A DNA stretch of 64,000 nt from JAAXIE01 sp965204245 (GTDB lineage Bacteria; Chloroflexota; Dehalococcoidia; Lucifugimonadales; JAAXIE01). Below are positions 27,739-35,979 of the stretch, one piece after another. How positions within the stretch are numbered: position 1 is the stretch's first letter; every line of letters starts with the position of its first letter. The notes under the pieces were generated by a model, which was not told the DNA's origin, made no database searches, and was given only the letters and a program-made list of their open reading frames with translations. The stretch lies in contig CBDBED010000001.1 in NCBI GenBank assembly GCA_965204245.1, forward strand, positions 372,001 through 436,000. Direction: 5' to 3'. Position numbers and translations under genes: made by a program.

Positions 27739-27880
27739 TATAAAGGTTCCGTCCCCTCACTAAGGATGTTCACGTATCCGGCGTATCCATACAGCCGGTT
27801 GCGGCGGCCTTCAGTAACTTCGACTGTATCAAAGAAAACTTTAATAGGCCCCACTCTTATTAAAGAATAGGGCCCGTTCT
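27739..27880 (-). pseudogene. 3'-terminal remnant of an unidentified gene
   Basis: The minus strand reads SLIRVGPIKVFFDTVEV, then TEGRRNRLYGYAGYVNILSE and GTEPL followed by a stop at 27739. About 45 codons look like real protein ending, but a stop precedes them in frame. The tail loosely recalls C-termini of Fic-type proteins (NRL.Y..Y..IL.EGT); this is a weak resemblance. With the methyltransferase stub nearby it suggests a decayed accessory island. Confidence 0.35.
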
Positions 27881-28071
27881 TTTAATACCAAGGGCTCGGG
27901 TGCAGCCGTCGACACCCTTTGAGGTTCACGCACGTCAGTTCCGCGATACTCCCGCTCCATTTCCCCTACCACCGGCACTGCCCCCACATCCTCATCCGTT
28001 TTGGACACCCCAATCACTGCTTCAACAGGTACGACTCTATCACCACCAGCCTGCTGGAGTCGTTCTCGCAC

Positions 28072-28190
28072 TCCCAACCATCACTCCTCCACACCCACCC
28101 ATCATTCCCGCACCCAACCCTGTCACTCCTCCACTCCCAACCCGTCACTCCTGCATCCCCAACCCGTCATTCCTGCGCAGGCAGGAACCC
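28072..28190. repeat. Degenerate tandem repeat ending in a hairpin copy
   Basis: Five imperfect copies of roughly 20 bp with the pattern CCCAACCCGTCACTCCTGCA. The last one merges into the full hairpin TTCCTGC-GCAG-GCAGGAA at 28170-28187, so the array seems built from its left half. Confidence 0.6.
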
Positions 28191-28549
28191 ACCCCTGCCA
28201 CCAAGTCGAAGTACCCTCCCCCGCAACCAAGCCAAGAACCCACTCTCCCCATGACATCTCGCCCTTGACATCACTCAAACACCAGTTCTACCATCAATAG
28301 AGAGCGCCCAGAGCACCACCTCTAAGAAGCCATCATGCGAAAACACGACAACCCAGGACGACCCAACTCAGCTTCTCTCAGGCAAACTGCGCCTCCCGAG
28401 GGATACCCATACCTTCCCGCCGCCTGCCCCCACGGCCTCATACGACTACGCATTTACCGCCCGCTCCCACAACGAAATCCGTCAACACCGCCTGTCACCT
28501 CAATCTCCCGCCGTTCACCCCCAATGCAACTCATTCGTCAGCTACAGCC

Positions 28550-28625
28550 CAGCTACGACGATGCAACTAATGCAACTCCTCCCAGATACGAATCGCTCTT
28601 TCTCAGCTACGAACGGAGTTGCACG
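28550..28625 (+). repeat. Structured repeat element E1, core word ATGCAACT
   Basis: Order: CAGCTACGA, 2 nt, ATGCAACT-A-ATGCAACT (28561-28577), 5 nt, CAGATACGAA (28583-28592), 11 nt, CAGCTACGAA (28604-28613), then AGTTGCA (28617-28623), the inverse of the core word. The skeleton is shared with E2, E3 and the element at 61948-62029; only the word differs. Confidence 0.8.
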
Positions 28626-28756
28626 CCCCTATCTGCGATGCAACCGCCATCGCCCAACTCCCAAGCGCATCCGTCACGACGAAATCCGTCAAGCCCTCTT
28701 TCGCCCTCAATCCCCCTCCATCCAACACCCACTCTACACATGTGTCAGCTACGGCC

Positions 28757-28830
28757 CAGCTACGACCATTCGACAAATTCGACACCCCTCAGATACGAAT
28801 CGCGTTTTTTCAGCTATGAAAGTGTCGAAT
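28757..28830 (+). repeat. Structured repeat element E2, core word ATTCGACA
   Basis: CAGCTACGA, 2 nt, ATTCGACA-A-ATTCGACA (28768-28784), 5 nt, CAGATACGAA (28790-28799), 11 nt, CAGCTATGAA (28811-28820), then TGTCGAAT (28823-28830), the exact inverse of the core word. Spacings equal those of E1. Confidence 0.8.
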
Positions 28831-28940
28831 GCGTCGACGCCAACACACCCAACATCCCCGCTGCCAACCACGACGAAATCCGCCAACCACGTCCTGACCC
28901 TCAAATCTCCCCTCGTGGAACTGTCTGGTCCAATACGAGC

Positions 28941-29015
28941 CAGCTACGGCAGTGGAACGAATGGAACGCCTCTCAGATACGAATCGCTCTTTCGCAGCTA
29001 CAAACCGAGTCCCAC
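28941..29015 (+). repeat. Structured repeat element E3, core word (A/G)TGGAACG
   Basis: CAGCTACGG, 2 nt, GTGGAACG-A-ATGGAACG (28952-28968), 5 nt, CAGATACGAA (28974-28983), 11 nt, CAGCTACAAA (28995-29004), then GTCCCAC (29009-29015), an imperfect inverse of the core word. Same spacings as E1 and E2. Confidence 0.75.
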
Positions 29016-29266
29016 GCCCTATCTGGCATGGCACCGTCCCTCACCCAAAGTCCCGCCCCATTCGCCCCAATCCAACACGACGAAACACGACCATGCCAAC
29101 GCTTTTCGGCAGGACATCACACGCCGGATATCCACCCTGCACCGGGGCCATCGCACAAGGCCGAGCGGTCGTGCTATGGCTGCGTCCCGCCGTCATTGAA
29201 GGCCCAATACCCTTGTGATACGCTACTCTCGACATACCAGACCATCCCTGTCTGCGCACCGTAGAG

Positions 29267-31090
29267 ATGAGTGACACCCCCTCCGGCATCCGCTTCTCAC
29301 CGCGGCCCAACCGCGCCCACGAAATCCAGTGGCGCCCTTGGGGCGGCGATGCCTTCCGTCACGCCCAGCAGACAGGCAAGCCCGTACTCCTCTCCATCTC
29401 CGCCGTTTGGTGCCACTGGTGCCACGTCATGGACGAGACCGCCTACTCCGACCCCGAAGTAATTCGTCTCATCAACGACCGCTATATCCCGGTCCGGATC
29501 GACCGCGACCTCCGTCCCGACATCGATGCCCGCTACAACATGGGAGGCTGGCCCACCGCCGCCTTCATCTCCGCTGAAGGTGACCTCCTCACTGGGTGCA
29601 CCTACACGCCCCCGCAGGAATTCGCCATCCTGCTCCAACAGCTTGCCGACGCCTACCAGCACGACAAGGACGGCATCCGCCAACGGGCCTCCCTCTTGCA
29701 AGCCAAAGCCACACCCCCCTCCGTTCCGCACCAAGCACTGGACCTGGCCCTGGTCCAACAAATCGTCGACACAGCCAAAAGAAGTTTCGACCCCATTCAC
29801 GGCGGATTCAACGATGCCCCCAAGTTTGCCCACGCCGACAGCCTCGCCCTGCTCCTCCACTGGTCCAGGGCCACCGAAGACCCTGCCTGCCGCGCAATGG
29901 TCCTGCAATCCTTGGACGCCATGATGAACAGCGAGTTGCGCGACCACAGCGAAGGCGGCTTCTACCGCTATGCCACTGGCGCTGACTGGTCCGTCCCTCA
30001 CTACGAAAAGATTCTGCTGGACAACCTCAAGCTAACCGACCTCTACATCGAAGCCTACCTAGCCACCAGCGACCCTCGGTATGCCAACATCGCCTCCGAG
30101 GTGTTGGACTACGCTGGCACCAACCTGTTCGATGCCTCCCAAGGCCTCTTCTACGGCAGCCAGGACGCCGACGAAGACTATTACCCATTGTCGCTGGAAG
30201 ACAGGCAATCCAAGGAGAAACCTCCCCGGGATGCCACCTTCTACACCGATATGAATGCCCTGGCCTGCTCCGTCCATCTCAAGGCCTCTTGGGCCCTCGG
30301 CCGCCTGACCGCAAAAGAAACGGCCCTGGAAGCCCTCGAAAGCCTGCTGGCTTTGGAATGGGCCCACGGTCTGCGTCACAGCTACGACCCCGACGGCTCC
30401 GCAGGAATACCTGCCCTCCTGCAGGACCACGCCTGCCTGCTGCGCGCCCTGCTGGACGCCCACGAGCACGCTGGGTCAGACCGGTATCTGAACGAGGCCC
30501 GCCGCGTCGCCAACCACATGATTTCCCGCTTTAACAGTGGCGATGAATCAGCCCCCCTCTTCGACACCCCGTACGACTCGGAAGCCATGGCAGCCCTCCG
30601 TCACCGCTTGGTCCCCGTGGACGGCAACGCCCTGGCCTCCGGAGCCCTCGACCAACTGGCTCGAGCAACCTATGACCCGGACCATCATCACTTGTCCGGC
30701 AGGCTGCTATCCAGCCTCTCCGTCGACCCAAACCATCACACCGATACCGCCGCCGCTTATGCCATGTCCATCTACCGCTGGCTCCATCCAGCCGTTGAGG
30801 TAACTGTCGAGGGCGTATGGGGCAGCGATGCCACCCGTAGGATGATGTTCTCAGCAGCCTCATTGCCCTATCCCAACGTGGCCATCAGACAAGTTCACGT
30901 TGCTGATGGTGACCCTGAGATGGCGTGGGCCGAAGCTTGTCTCGACACCATGTGCCTTGCTCCCGTCAAAGACCCCGCCCAATTGCGCCCCGTCGTCATG
31001 GACTACCTGGGCGCCTCGGCCCCCGACGCACCCGATGACTTGCCCCTCGACGACTTGCCTATCGTTACCCTGCTGTCTCCTCCGGTGTAG
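29267..31090 (+). CDS. DUF255 thioredoxin-domain protein (YyaL/spermatogenesis-associated 20 type)
   Basis: 607 residues. An N-terminal thioredoxin-like domain (about 1-160) holds the redox motif SAVWCHWCHVMDETAYSD (CHWC) and the cis-Pro segment MGGWPTAAFIS. It is followed by an (alpha/alpha)6 barrel-like domain related to N-acylglucosamine 2-epimerases (EGGFYRYATGADW, HYEKILLDNLKLTDLY, YGSQDADED). The biochemical role is unknown; redox or sugar-related functions are proposed for the family. The start follows directly after the repeat array; aspS lies 75 nt downstream on the same strand. Confidence 0.9.
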   Translation: MSDTPSGIRFSPRPNRAHEIQWRPWGGDAFRHAQQTGKPVLLSISAVWCHWCHVMDETAYSDPEVIRLINDRYIPVRIDRDLRPDIDARYNMGGWPTAAFISAEGDLLTGCTYTPPQEFAILLQQLADAYQHDKDGIRQRASLLQAKATPPSVPHQALDLALVQQIVDTAKRSFDPIHGGFNDAPKFAHADSLALLLHWSRATEDPACRAMVLQSLDAMMNSELRDHSEGGFYRYATGADWSVPHYEKILLDNLKLTDLYIEAYLATSDPRYANIASEVLDYAGTNLFDASQGLFYGSQDADEDYYPLSLEDRQSKEKPPRDATFYTDMNALACSVHLKASWALGRLTAKETALEALESLLALEWAHGLRHSYDPDGSAGIPALLQDHACLLRALLDAHEHAGSDRYLNEARRVANHMISRFNSGDESAPLFDTPYDSEAMAALRHRLVPVDGNALASGALDQLARATYDPDHHHLSGRLLSSLSVDPNHHTDTAAAYAMSIYRWLHPAVEVTVEGVWGSDATRRMMFSAASLPYPNVAIRQVHVADGDPEMAWAEACLDTMCLAPVKDPAQLRPVVMDYLGASAPDAPDDLPLDDLPIVTLLSPPV

Positions 31091-31165
31091 GCCACGCTTC
31101 GTGGACTGCCGGAGATTAGTCCCCACTCTGTCCCGGAACGACCGGAACTCTCAGGAGGCCCCTGC

Positions 31166-32956
31166 TTGCTAAAGGACATCCCTTGCGGCGAGGTTACCGA
31201 AAGCCACGTCGGGTCCACCATCACTCTGGCTGGGTGGGTGCACCGTCGACGCCTCCATGGAGGCGTCGTATTCATCGACCTGCGGGACCGCTCCGGCATA
31301 GTGCAACTGGTGTTCAATCCCGACATCTCTCCCGCCGCCCACCAAGTCGCGGAGCAGGTTCGCGCCGAGTGGGTAATACAGGTCAAGGGGCTGGTGCGTC
31401 CCCGCCCCGAAGGCAGTGAGAATCCTGCCCTCCCCACCGGTGCCATCGAGGTCGCTGCCGACGAGGCCGTCGTACTCAATCAGTCCCTCACCCCTCCCTT
31501 CTACATCAATGAGGAATCCGAGGTTGACGAGAGCCTGCGCCTCAAATACCGCTACCTCGATTTGCGCCGCGCCACCATGCAGTCCAACATCCAGATGCGC
31601 CACAAGGTGGTCAAGTACATACGCGACTTCTTGGACGCCAAGGGCTTTCTCGAAATCGAGACCCCTATCCTCATCAAGAGCACCCCCGAAGGCGCGCGCG
31701 ACTACCTCGTGCCCAGTCGCGTGCAACCCGGCGAGTTCTACGCCTTGCCCCAGTCACCCCAGCAATTGAAGCAGCTTCTGATGGTGGCAGGCATGGAGCG
31801 ATACTTCCAGATCGCCCGCTGCTTCCGTGATGAGGACCTGCGAGCAGACCGCCAGCCCGAGTTCACCCAACTCGACTTGGAGATGAGTTTCGTCGATCAA
31901 GAAGATGTCCTCTCCCTCACCGAAGAACTCTATCTCAGCATGATGCGCACCCTCGTCCCCGATCGGAACGTACCCGGGCCCATGCCCCGCCTCACCTACG
32001 ACGAGGCCATGGCCCGCTACGCCAGCGACAAGCCCGACCTGCGCTTCGGCCTCGAGATGACCGACGTCAGCGACCTAGCGGCCCAGACCGACTTCAACGT
32101 CTTCCGCTCTGTCCTCAACGCCGGCGGCATAGTCAAGGGCTTCGCCGTGCCCGGAGGCGGCAGCTACAGCAACAGTGCCTTGCGTGAGTTGGAGGACTTC
32201 GTCAAAGAGCGGGGTGCCCGTGGCTTGGCCCATGTCCGCTTGGGCCAGGACCATCCCTTGGACGAGCTTACCGAAAGTGATGTCCGCATGGCCTCTGGCC
32301 TGAACATGCATCCCCAGTGGGCTGCCCAACTCGCGCGTGCAATGGGAGCCGGACCCGGCGACCTGATGCTCCTCATGGCCGGAGCCCCGCACACCATCCA
32401 CCCGGCCCTCAGCGCATTGCGCGAGGAGATGGGCCATCGCCTCGGCCTAGCCGACCCCAATACCCTCGCCTTCGCCTTCGTCGTCGACTTCCCCCTATTC
32501 GAATGGGATGCCGAAGAGGAGCGCTGGAACTCCTCCCATCACCCCTTCACCGCCCCCAGCGACGACCAGATTCACCTGCTCGACGGTCCTGACTTGGGCT
32601 CCATCAAGTCCAAAGCCTACGACCTCGTATGCAACGGCAGCGAGCTTGCTAGTGGCAGCATCCGCATCCACCGCCGCGAGTTACAAGAGAGGGTTCTCCA
32701 TCTCCTCGGCTACGCTAACGCAGACATCCAGGAGCGGTTCGGCCACTTGTTGGAAGCCTTCGACTACGGCGCCCCACCCCACGGAGGCATTGCCCCCGGC
32801 ATCGACCGCCTAGTCGCCATCCTGACCCACGCCAACTCCATACGCGATGTCATCGCCTTCCCCAAGACCCAGCGTGGCACCGACTTGCTCTTCGGTTCGC
32901 CGTCCCCAGTCAGCGAAGTTCAACTACGCGAGCTACATCTCCGCGTAGCAGAATAA
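31166..32956 (+). CDS. aspS: Aspartyl-tRNA synthetase, bacterial type
   Basis: Class IIb synthetase charging tRNA-Asp. N-terminal OB fold (TLAGWVHRRRLHGGVVFIDL), motif 2 FQIARCFRDEDLRADRQPEF, a GAD insertion domain (about residues 290-420) and motif 3 GGIAPGIDRLVAIL. The start is TTG 31166 fixed by AGGAGG at 31153-31158. Length 596 is normal for the bacterial form. Whether it is discriminating or also makes Asp-tRNA-Asn was not determined. A strong hairpin terminator follows at 33021. Confidence 0.96.
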   Translation: MLKDIPCGEVTESHVGSTITLAGWVHRRRLHGGVVFIDLRDRSGIVQLVFNPDISPAAHQVAEQVRAEWVIQVKGLVRPRPEGSENPALPTGAIEVAADEAVVLNQSLTPPFYINEESEVDESLRLKYRYLDLRRATMQSNIQMRHKVVKYIRDFLDAKGFLEIETPILIKSTPEGARDYLVPSRVQPGEFYALPQSPQQLKQLLMVAGMERYFQIARCFRDEDLRADRQPEFTQLDLEMSFVDQEDVLSLTEELYLSMMRTLVPDRNVPGPMPRLTYDEAMARYASDKPDLRFGLEMTDVSDLAAQTDFNVFRSVLNAGGIVKGFAVPGGGSYSNSALRELEDFVKERGARGLAHVRLGQDHPLDELTESDVRMASGLNMHPQWAAQLARAMGAGPGDLMLLMAGAPHTIHPALSALREEMGHRLGLADPNTLAFAFVVDFPLFEWDAEEERWNSSHHPFTAPSDDQIHLLDGPDLGSIKSKAYDLVCNGSELASGSIRIHRRELQERVLHLLGYANADIQERFGHLLEAFDYGAPPHGGIAPGIDRLVAILTHANSIRDVIAFPKTQRGTDLLFGSPSPVSEVQLRELHLRVAE

Positions 32957-33014
32957 AGCCCCCCCGAAGTCCAAGCAGGGGAATCCAATAGCATAAGTAA
33001 TCGTCCGCTCGAGC

Positions 33015-33048
33015 AAAAAAGAGGCCCGCCATATCTGGCGGGCCTCTT
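33015..33048. terminator. Bidirectional Rho-independent terminator
   Basis: A6, then GAGGCCCGCC-ATATCT-GGCGGGCCTC, then TTT: a perfect 10-bp stem with T-rich sequence on both strands. It sits between the convergent aspS and the BNR-repeat gene and should stop both. Confidence 0.85.
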
Positions 33049-33075
33049 TGGTCGAAGCGCTTGCCGAAGCGTGCC

Positions 33076-34149
33076 CTACGCAGGTACCTTCAGGAAGGAC
33101 TCATAGTGCGCGCCCTTGGAGATGGGGGCGAGACCACTGAAGATTTCCTTCCAAGTCTCTCCACCATCATCGCTATTCCACACCTCGCCGGTGGCGGTGG
33201 CCGCGAACAGCGAGAAGCTGTCGCCACCCCAGTCCTCGATGCACATGGCCTCAAACGCCGTGAAAACTTCGTTGATCCCGTTCTTCAACTGCGTCCAAGT
33301 CCGCCCGCCGTCGGTGCTCTTGGAAATACGGGATGTGGCAGTGCCGGTCTCCCGCCAAGTGCCCGGTCCGAACTCAGCGGAAGCCACGAACATTAGGCTG
33401 GGATTCCGCGGGTGTAGCACCAGCAGGTCGGGATACCCGCCGATGGGGTGCTTGGTATCCGTCCACTGGTCCCAGTTGGCCCCGCCGTCGCCCGTGTAAT
33501 ACATGCCAATTCCGGTGGTCACGTATATCTGGTCGGGATCGGCAGGATTCAGCACACTGCGGTGCACGTCATCGTCCATGCCGTGAATGACCGAGAAAGT
33601 CTCGCCACTGTCGGTGCTCTTCAGCAGGCCGCCCTGCTCCACCCCGATATAGAGGGTCTGCGGGTCTGCCGGGTGGAAATTGATGTGCTTGGTGTGAGCA
33701 ATGTGAGGTGGCGCTGGGAAGCCCCATCTAGACATGTCCACCGATCGCATGGCCGACAACTCCGTCCACGTCTGGCCAAGGTCGTCGCTGCAGAACAGGT
33801 GAGCAGGCTCCGTGCCCGCATAAATCCGGGCCTTCCCGTTAACCACCGTGGCCTCCATGCTGTACACATCGGTCTCGGTGAGGCCGTTGTCCCGTGGCTC
33901 CCAAGTATGCCCGCCGTCACTGCTGGCCGAGATTGAGCCACGCTGCGCACCAGCAAAGATTGTTCCGCTCAGGGGCTCTACCACCACCGCGTGAATGTGC
34001 TTGTCCTCCAAAGCCCGGTGCGACACACGCCATCCGCTGCCGTCGCGCTCTATGAACGCCACGCCATTGATGGTCCCCACAGCCACGCGGTCCGACCTCG
34101 AAGCCGAAGAAAAGATACTGGGTCCACCATGGGAGAGAGTAATCGTCAT
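33076..34149 (-). CDS. BNR/sialidase-like beta-propeller protein
   Basis: 357 residues with repeated Asp-box motifs (SSDGGHTWEP, SDDLGQTWTEL, STDSGETFSV, TGDGGANWDQW, STDGGRTWTQL, NSDDGGETWKEI), each on a propeller blade turn. The protein has no signal peptide, so it is probably cytoplasmic. There are no sialidase catalytic residues; it is closer to the YCF48/photosystem-assembly-like or exo-alpha-sialidase-labelled stand-alone propellers of environmental bacteria. ATG 34149 follows GGAGAC; an upstream in-frame start at 34164 would add five residues. Function unknown. Confidence 0.85.
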   Translation of the reverse strand: MTITLSHGGPSIFSSASRSDRVAVGTINGVAFIERDGSGWRVSHRALEDKHIHAVVVEPLSGTIFAGAQRGSISASSDGGHTWEPRDNGLTETDVYSMEATVVNGKARIYAGTEPAHLFCSDDLGQTWTELSAMRSVDMSRWGFPAPPHIAHTKHINFHPADPQTLYIGVEQGGLLKSTDSGETFSVIHGMDDDVHRSVLNPADPDQIYVTTGIGMYYTGDGGANWDQWTDTKHPIGGYPDLLVLHPRNPSLMFVASAEFGPGTWRETGTATSRISKSTDGGRTWTQLKNGINEVFTAFEAMCIEDWGGDSFSLFAATATGEVWNSDDGGETWKEIFSGLAPISKGAHYESFLKVPA

Positions 34150-34239
34150 GGTCGTCTCCTTCACTTTAATGGTTCGTCTGTACTGTTCGGAATTATGGGT
34201 CAGAGGTGCAACACTGTCAAAGGACCACCCAAGTCACAT

Positions 34240-34482
34240 TCAGTCATCCAACGAGGGGTCATCCCGGCGTACGGCGAAACCTGCCCCGGCCAGGAATCCT
34301 TCAACGCGGGCCAGCCCTGTCTCAACTCCCGACAAACGGCCGTCTGTCTTGTCAAAACGAGCATCGGTGCGGTGCTGCACTCTTATGATGAGCGTGGCAA
34401 GGCCGAGACCAACGGTCACTCCGACGGAGATGATAGCCGCAAGGATCCCGAAAAACTCAGTCGAACTCAACTCGGCCTCCAC
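34240..34482 (-). CDS. Small single-pass membrane protein with coiled-coil tail
   Basis: 80 residues. MEAELSSTEFFG is followed by one membrane helix (about 12-35, ILAAIISVGVTVGLGLATLI) and a polar helix with DKTDGRLSGVETGLARVEGFL of heptad character. Similar short proteins are frequent in this bacterial group and are unassigned. No Shine-Dalgarno is seen; TATAGT lies about 30 nt upstream as a possible -10. Confidence 0.55.
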   Translation of the reverse strand: MEAELSSTEFFGILAAIISVGVTVGLGLATLIIRVQHRTDARFDKTDGRLSGVETGLARVEGFLAGAGFAVRRDDPSLDD

Positions 34483-34528
34483 ATACTAATTCCGCGGAAT
34501 GCCTCATGCCTTCACAACTATACCATGG

Positions 34529-35776
34529 CTACTTCGCCTGATTGCACCAGTCCGCCGAAGTAAGTGCCAGCACCTGTGCCACACGCACCATGCTGCTCAC
34601 GCTCACGAACCCGTCTGGCTCGCCTTGCCTGTCCCGCCCTCCCTGTGGTCCATAAAGGCAGCACGGAATCCCCGCCTCCCACAAATGGCAACTGTCATTC
34701 CCCGCATACGACTGCGTGATCACTGCCCCAATCTGGTCCGGGTCCCGCCCTGCGAATCCTCGGAAGTTCTCTTCTAGACACTTCACGATCGGCAGGTCGT
34801 TCGGCACATCGAATGGCTCCATGTACACCGTCTGCACCTTGTAGTGAGCCGGGGGCGGGGCCTCAATCTCATAATTGAACGTCGGGTCCTCCGCCTTGAT
34901 TGCGTCCAACACCTTCGTCACGTCTGCGATCACCATTTCCGCCGTCTGCCCCGGCACCGTGCGAATGTCGGCCACCACCGTGCAGTAGTCGCATGTGAAA
35001 TTGGGCCCCCGCATGTCATGGTCCTTGCCCCTGCCTCCGAGAATGGTGCCCACTATGATCCGTGGCATGTCGGGCAAGTCGGCTCTTGGTTCGTGCACGA
35101 ACTTCACGTTCTTGATGGCCGGTATCGCCTTGATCATCATATCGATGGCATCGATTGCCAGATGAGACCGGCTCACATGCTGCGATAGCCCGATGGTGCT
35201 GATTGCCATCTCCACCCAACCCACATGAGTCGTGATGATGTTGTCCCCGTCACCCACTGGCTCAGCCACGATCGCCGCATCCGTCTTCAGACCGTTCCGT
35301 AGCGCATACGTCGTCCCCACGCCACCTTGCAACTCACCCGCAACACACGCCACCACCAAGTCGCCTTTCAACTCAACGCCTGACTTCCGCACCGCCTCCG
35401 CGGCAGTGATGATCGAAGTCAGCCCGCCCTTCATGTTGTTCGAGCCGCCACCATACAGCCTGTCCCCCTCCCAACTCGGCACCCAGGGGTCGCGCACCAA
35501 TCCGAACGCCAGCGGGTCGATATCCATGTGCCCGTTCAACATCAGGCTCTTGCCACCGCCGCTCCCCCTCAGTGTTGCGATCGTCTGGAACCGCCCCGGC
35601 TCCACCTCCTGCAACTGTACATCGTATCCGCGGTCACCAAAGAAGGTTGCCAGGTAATTGGCCACCGGGGTCTCTTCCGTCTTGAAACTCGGAATCCGCA
35701 GCAAATCGCTGCAGAACTCCACCGTCTCCTTTTCATCGATCTGCGCCAGTATCCGCTCCTTCGTGTCCTCGTCCAT
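34529..35776 (-). CDS. M20 family peptidase/deacylase-like protein with altered metal site
   Basis: ArgE/DapE-like fold, 415 residues; the start at 35776 (MDEDTKERILAQIDEKETVEF) is preferred over 35881. LNGHMDIDPL keeps the first His-Asp pair. The bridging Asp is replaced by Asn (YGGGSNNMKGGL, usually ADMKGG). The usual DEE reads GEL (VAGELQGGVGT), keeping only the general-base Glu. The C-terminal ligand His is not found in YGPQGGRDRQGEPDGFV. It may bind metal differently or have lost hydrolase activity. It is transcribed divergently from the SDR gene. Confidence 0.8.
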   Translation of the reverse strand: MDEDTKERILAQIDEKETVEFCSDLLRIPSFKTEETPVANYLATFFGDRGYDVQLQEVEPGRFQTIATLRGSGGGKSLMLNGHMDIDPLAFGLVRDPWVPSWEGDRLYGGGSNNMKGGLTSIITAAEAVRKSGVELKGDLVVACVAGELQGGVGTTYALRNGLKTDAAIVAEPVGDGDNIITTHVGWVEMAISTIGLSQHVSRSHLAIDAIDMMIKAIPAIKNVKFVHEPRADLPDMPRIIVGTILGGRGKDHDMRGPNFTCDYCTVVADIRTVPGQTAEMVIADVTKVLDAIKAEDPTFNYEIEAPPPAHYKVQTVYMEPFDVPNDLPIVKCLEENFRGFAGRDPDQIGAVITQSYAGNDSCHLWEAGIPCCLYGPQGGRDRQGEPDGFVSVSSMVRVAQVLALTSADWCNQAK

Positions 35777-35979
35777 CTCTCGCCCCCTGAAAGATTGTCT
35801 GGTGGTGCGCATTGCTCTCTGCCTGCGATTGTAGCTGAAGCCAAGCACAAGGCAAACTCTACGCCCGTTGCCATTATTCATGTATGATAGGCCCCACTGA
35901 CGGTTCCAATAGCATAGCCAGAAGCCCCCCCATTACCCGAAGCCCCAATTACCACGAGCATTGAAAGGGAGACCCAGAG

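Larger units (their letters stand above)
28466..29075. repeat. Tandem array of three roughly 200-bp units
   Basis: Units begin at a conserved block CACGACGAAATCCGTCAA-like at 28468, 28675 and 28869, with a fourth partial start at 29076 (spacings 207, 194 and 207). Each unit carries one copy of the structured element listed separately, at offset 72-82. Outside these landmarks the units are diverged and C-rich. The array lies just before the DUF255 gene and contains no credible gene. Confidence 0.7.

Noticed and set aside
27841..28077. 78-codon minus-strand frame
   Set aside because: No family resemblance, overlaps a C-rich repeat stretch and the better-supported remnant in another frame.
28466..29075. 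CRISPR array
   Set aside because: Units are about 200 bp, diverged, without identical 25-40 bp repeats or spacers, and no cas genes are present.
28335..29264. 309-codon open frame across the tandem array
   Set aside because: Low-complexity Pro/Ser/Thr-rich translation, other frames equally open, and the underlying DNA is repeats; no start signal.
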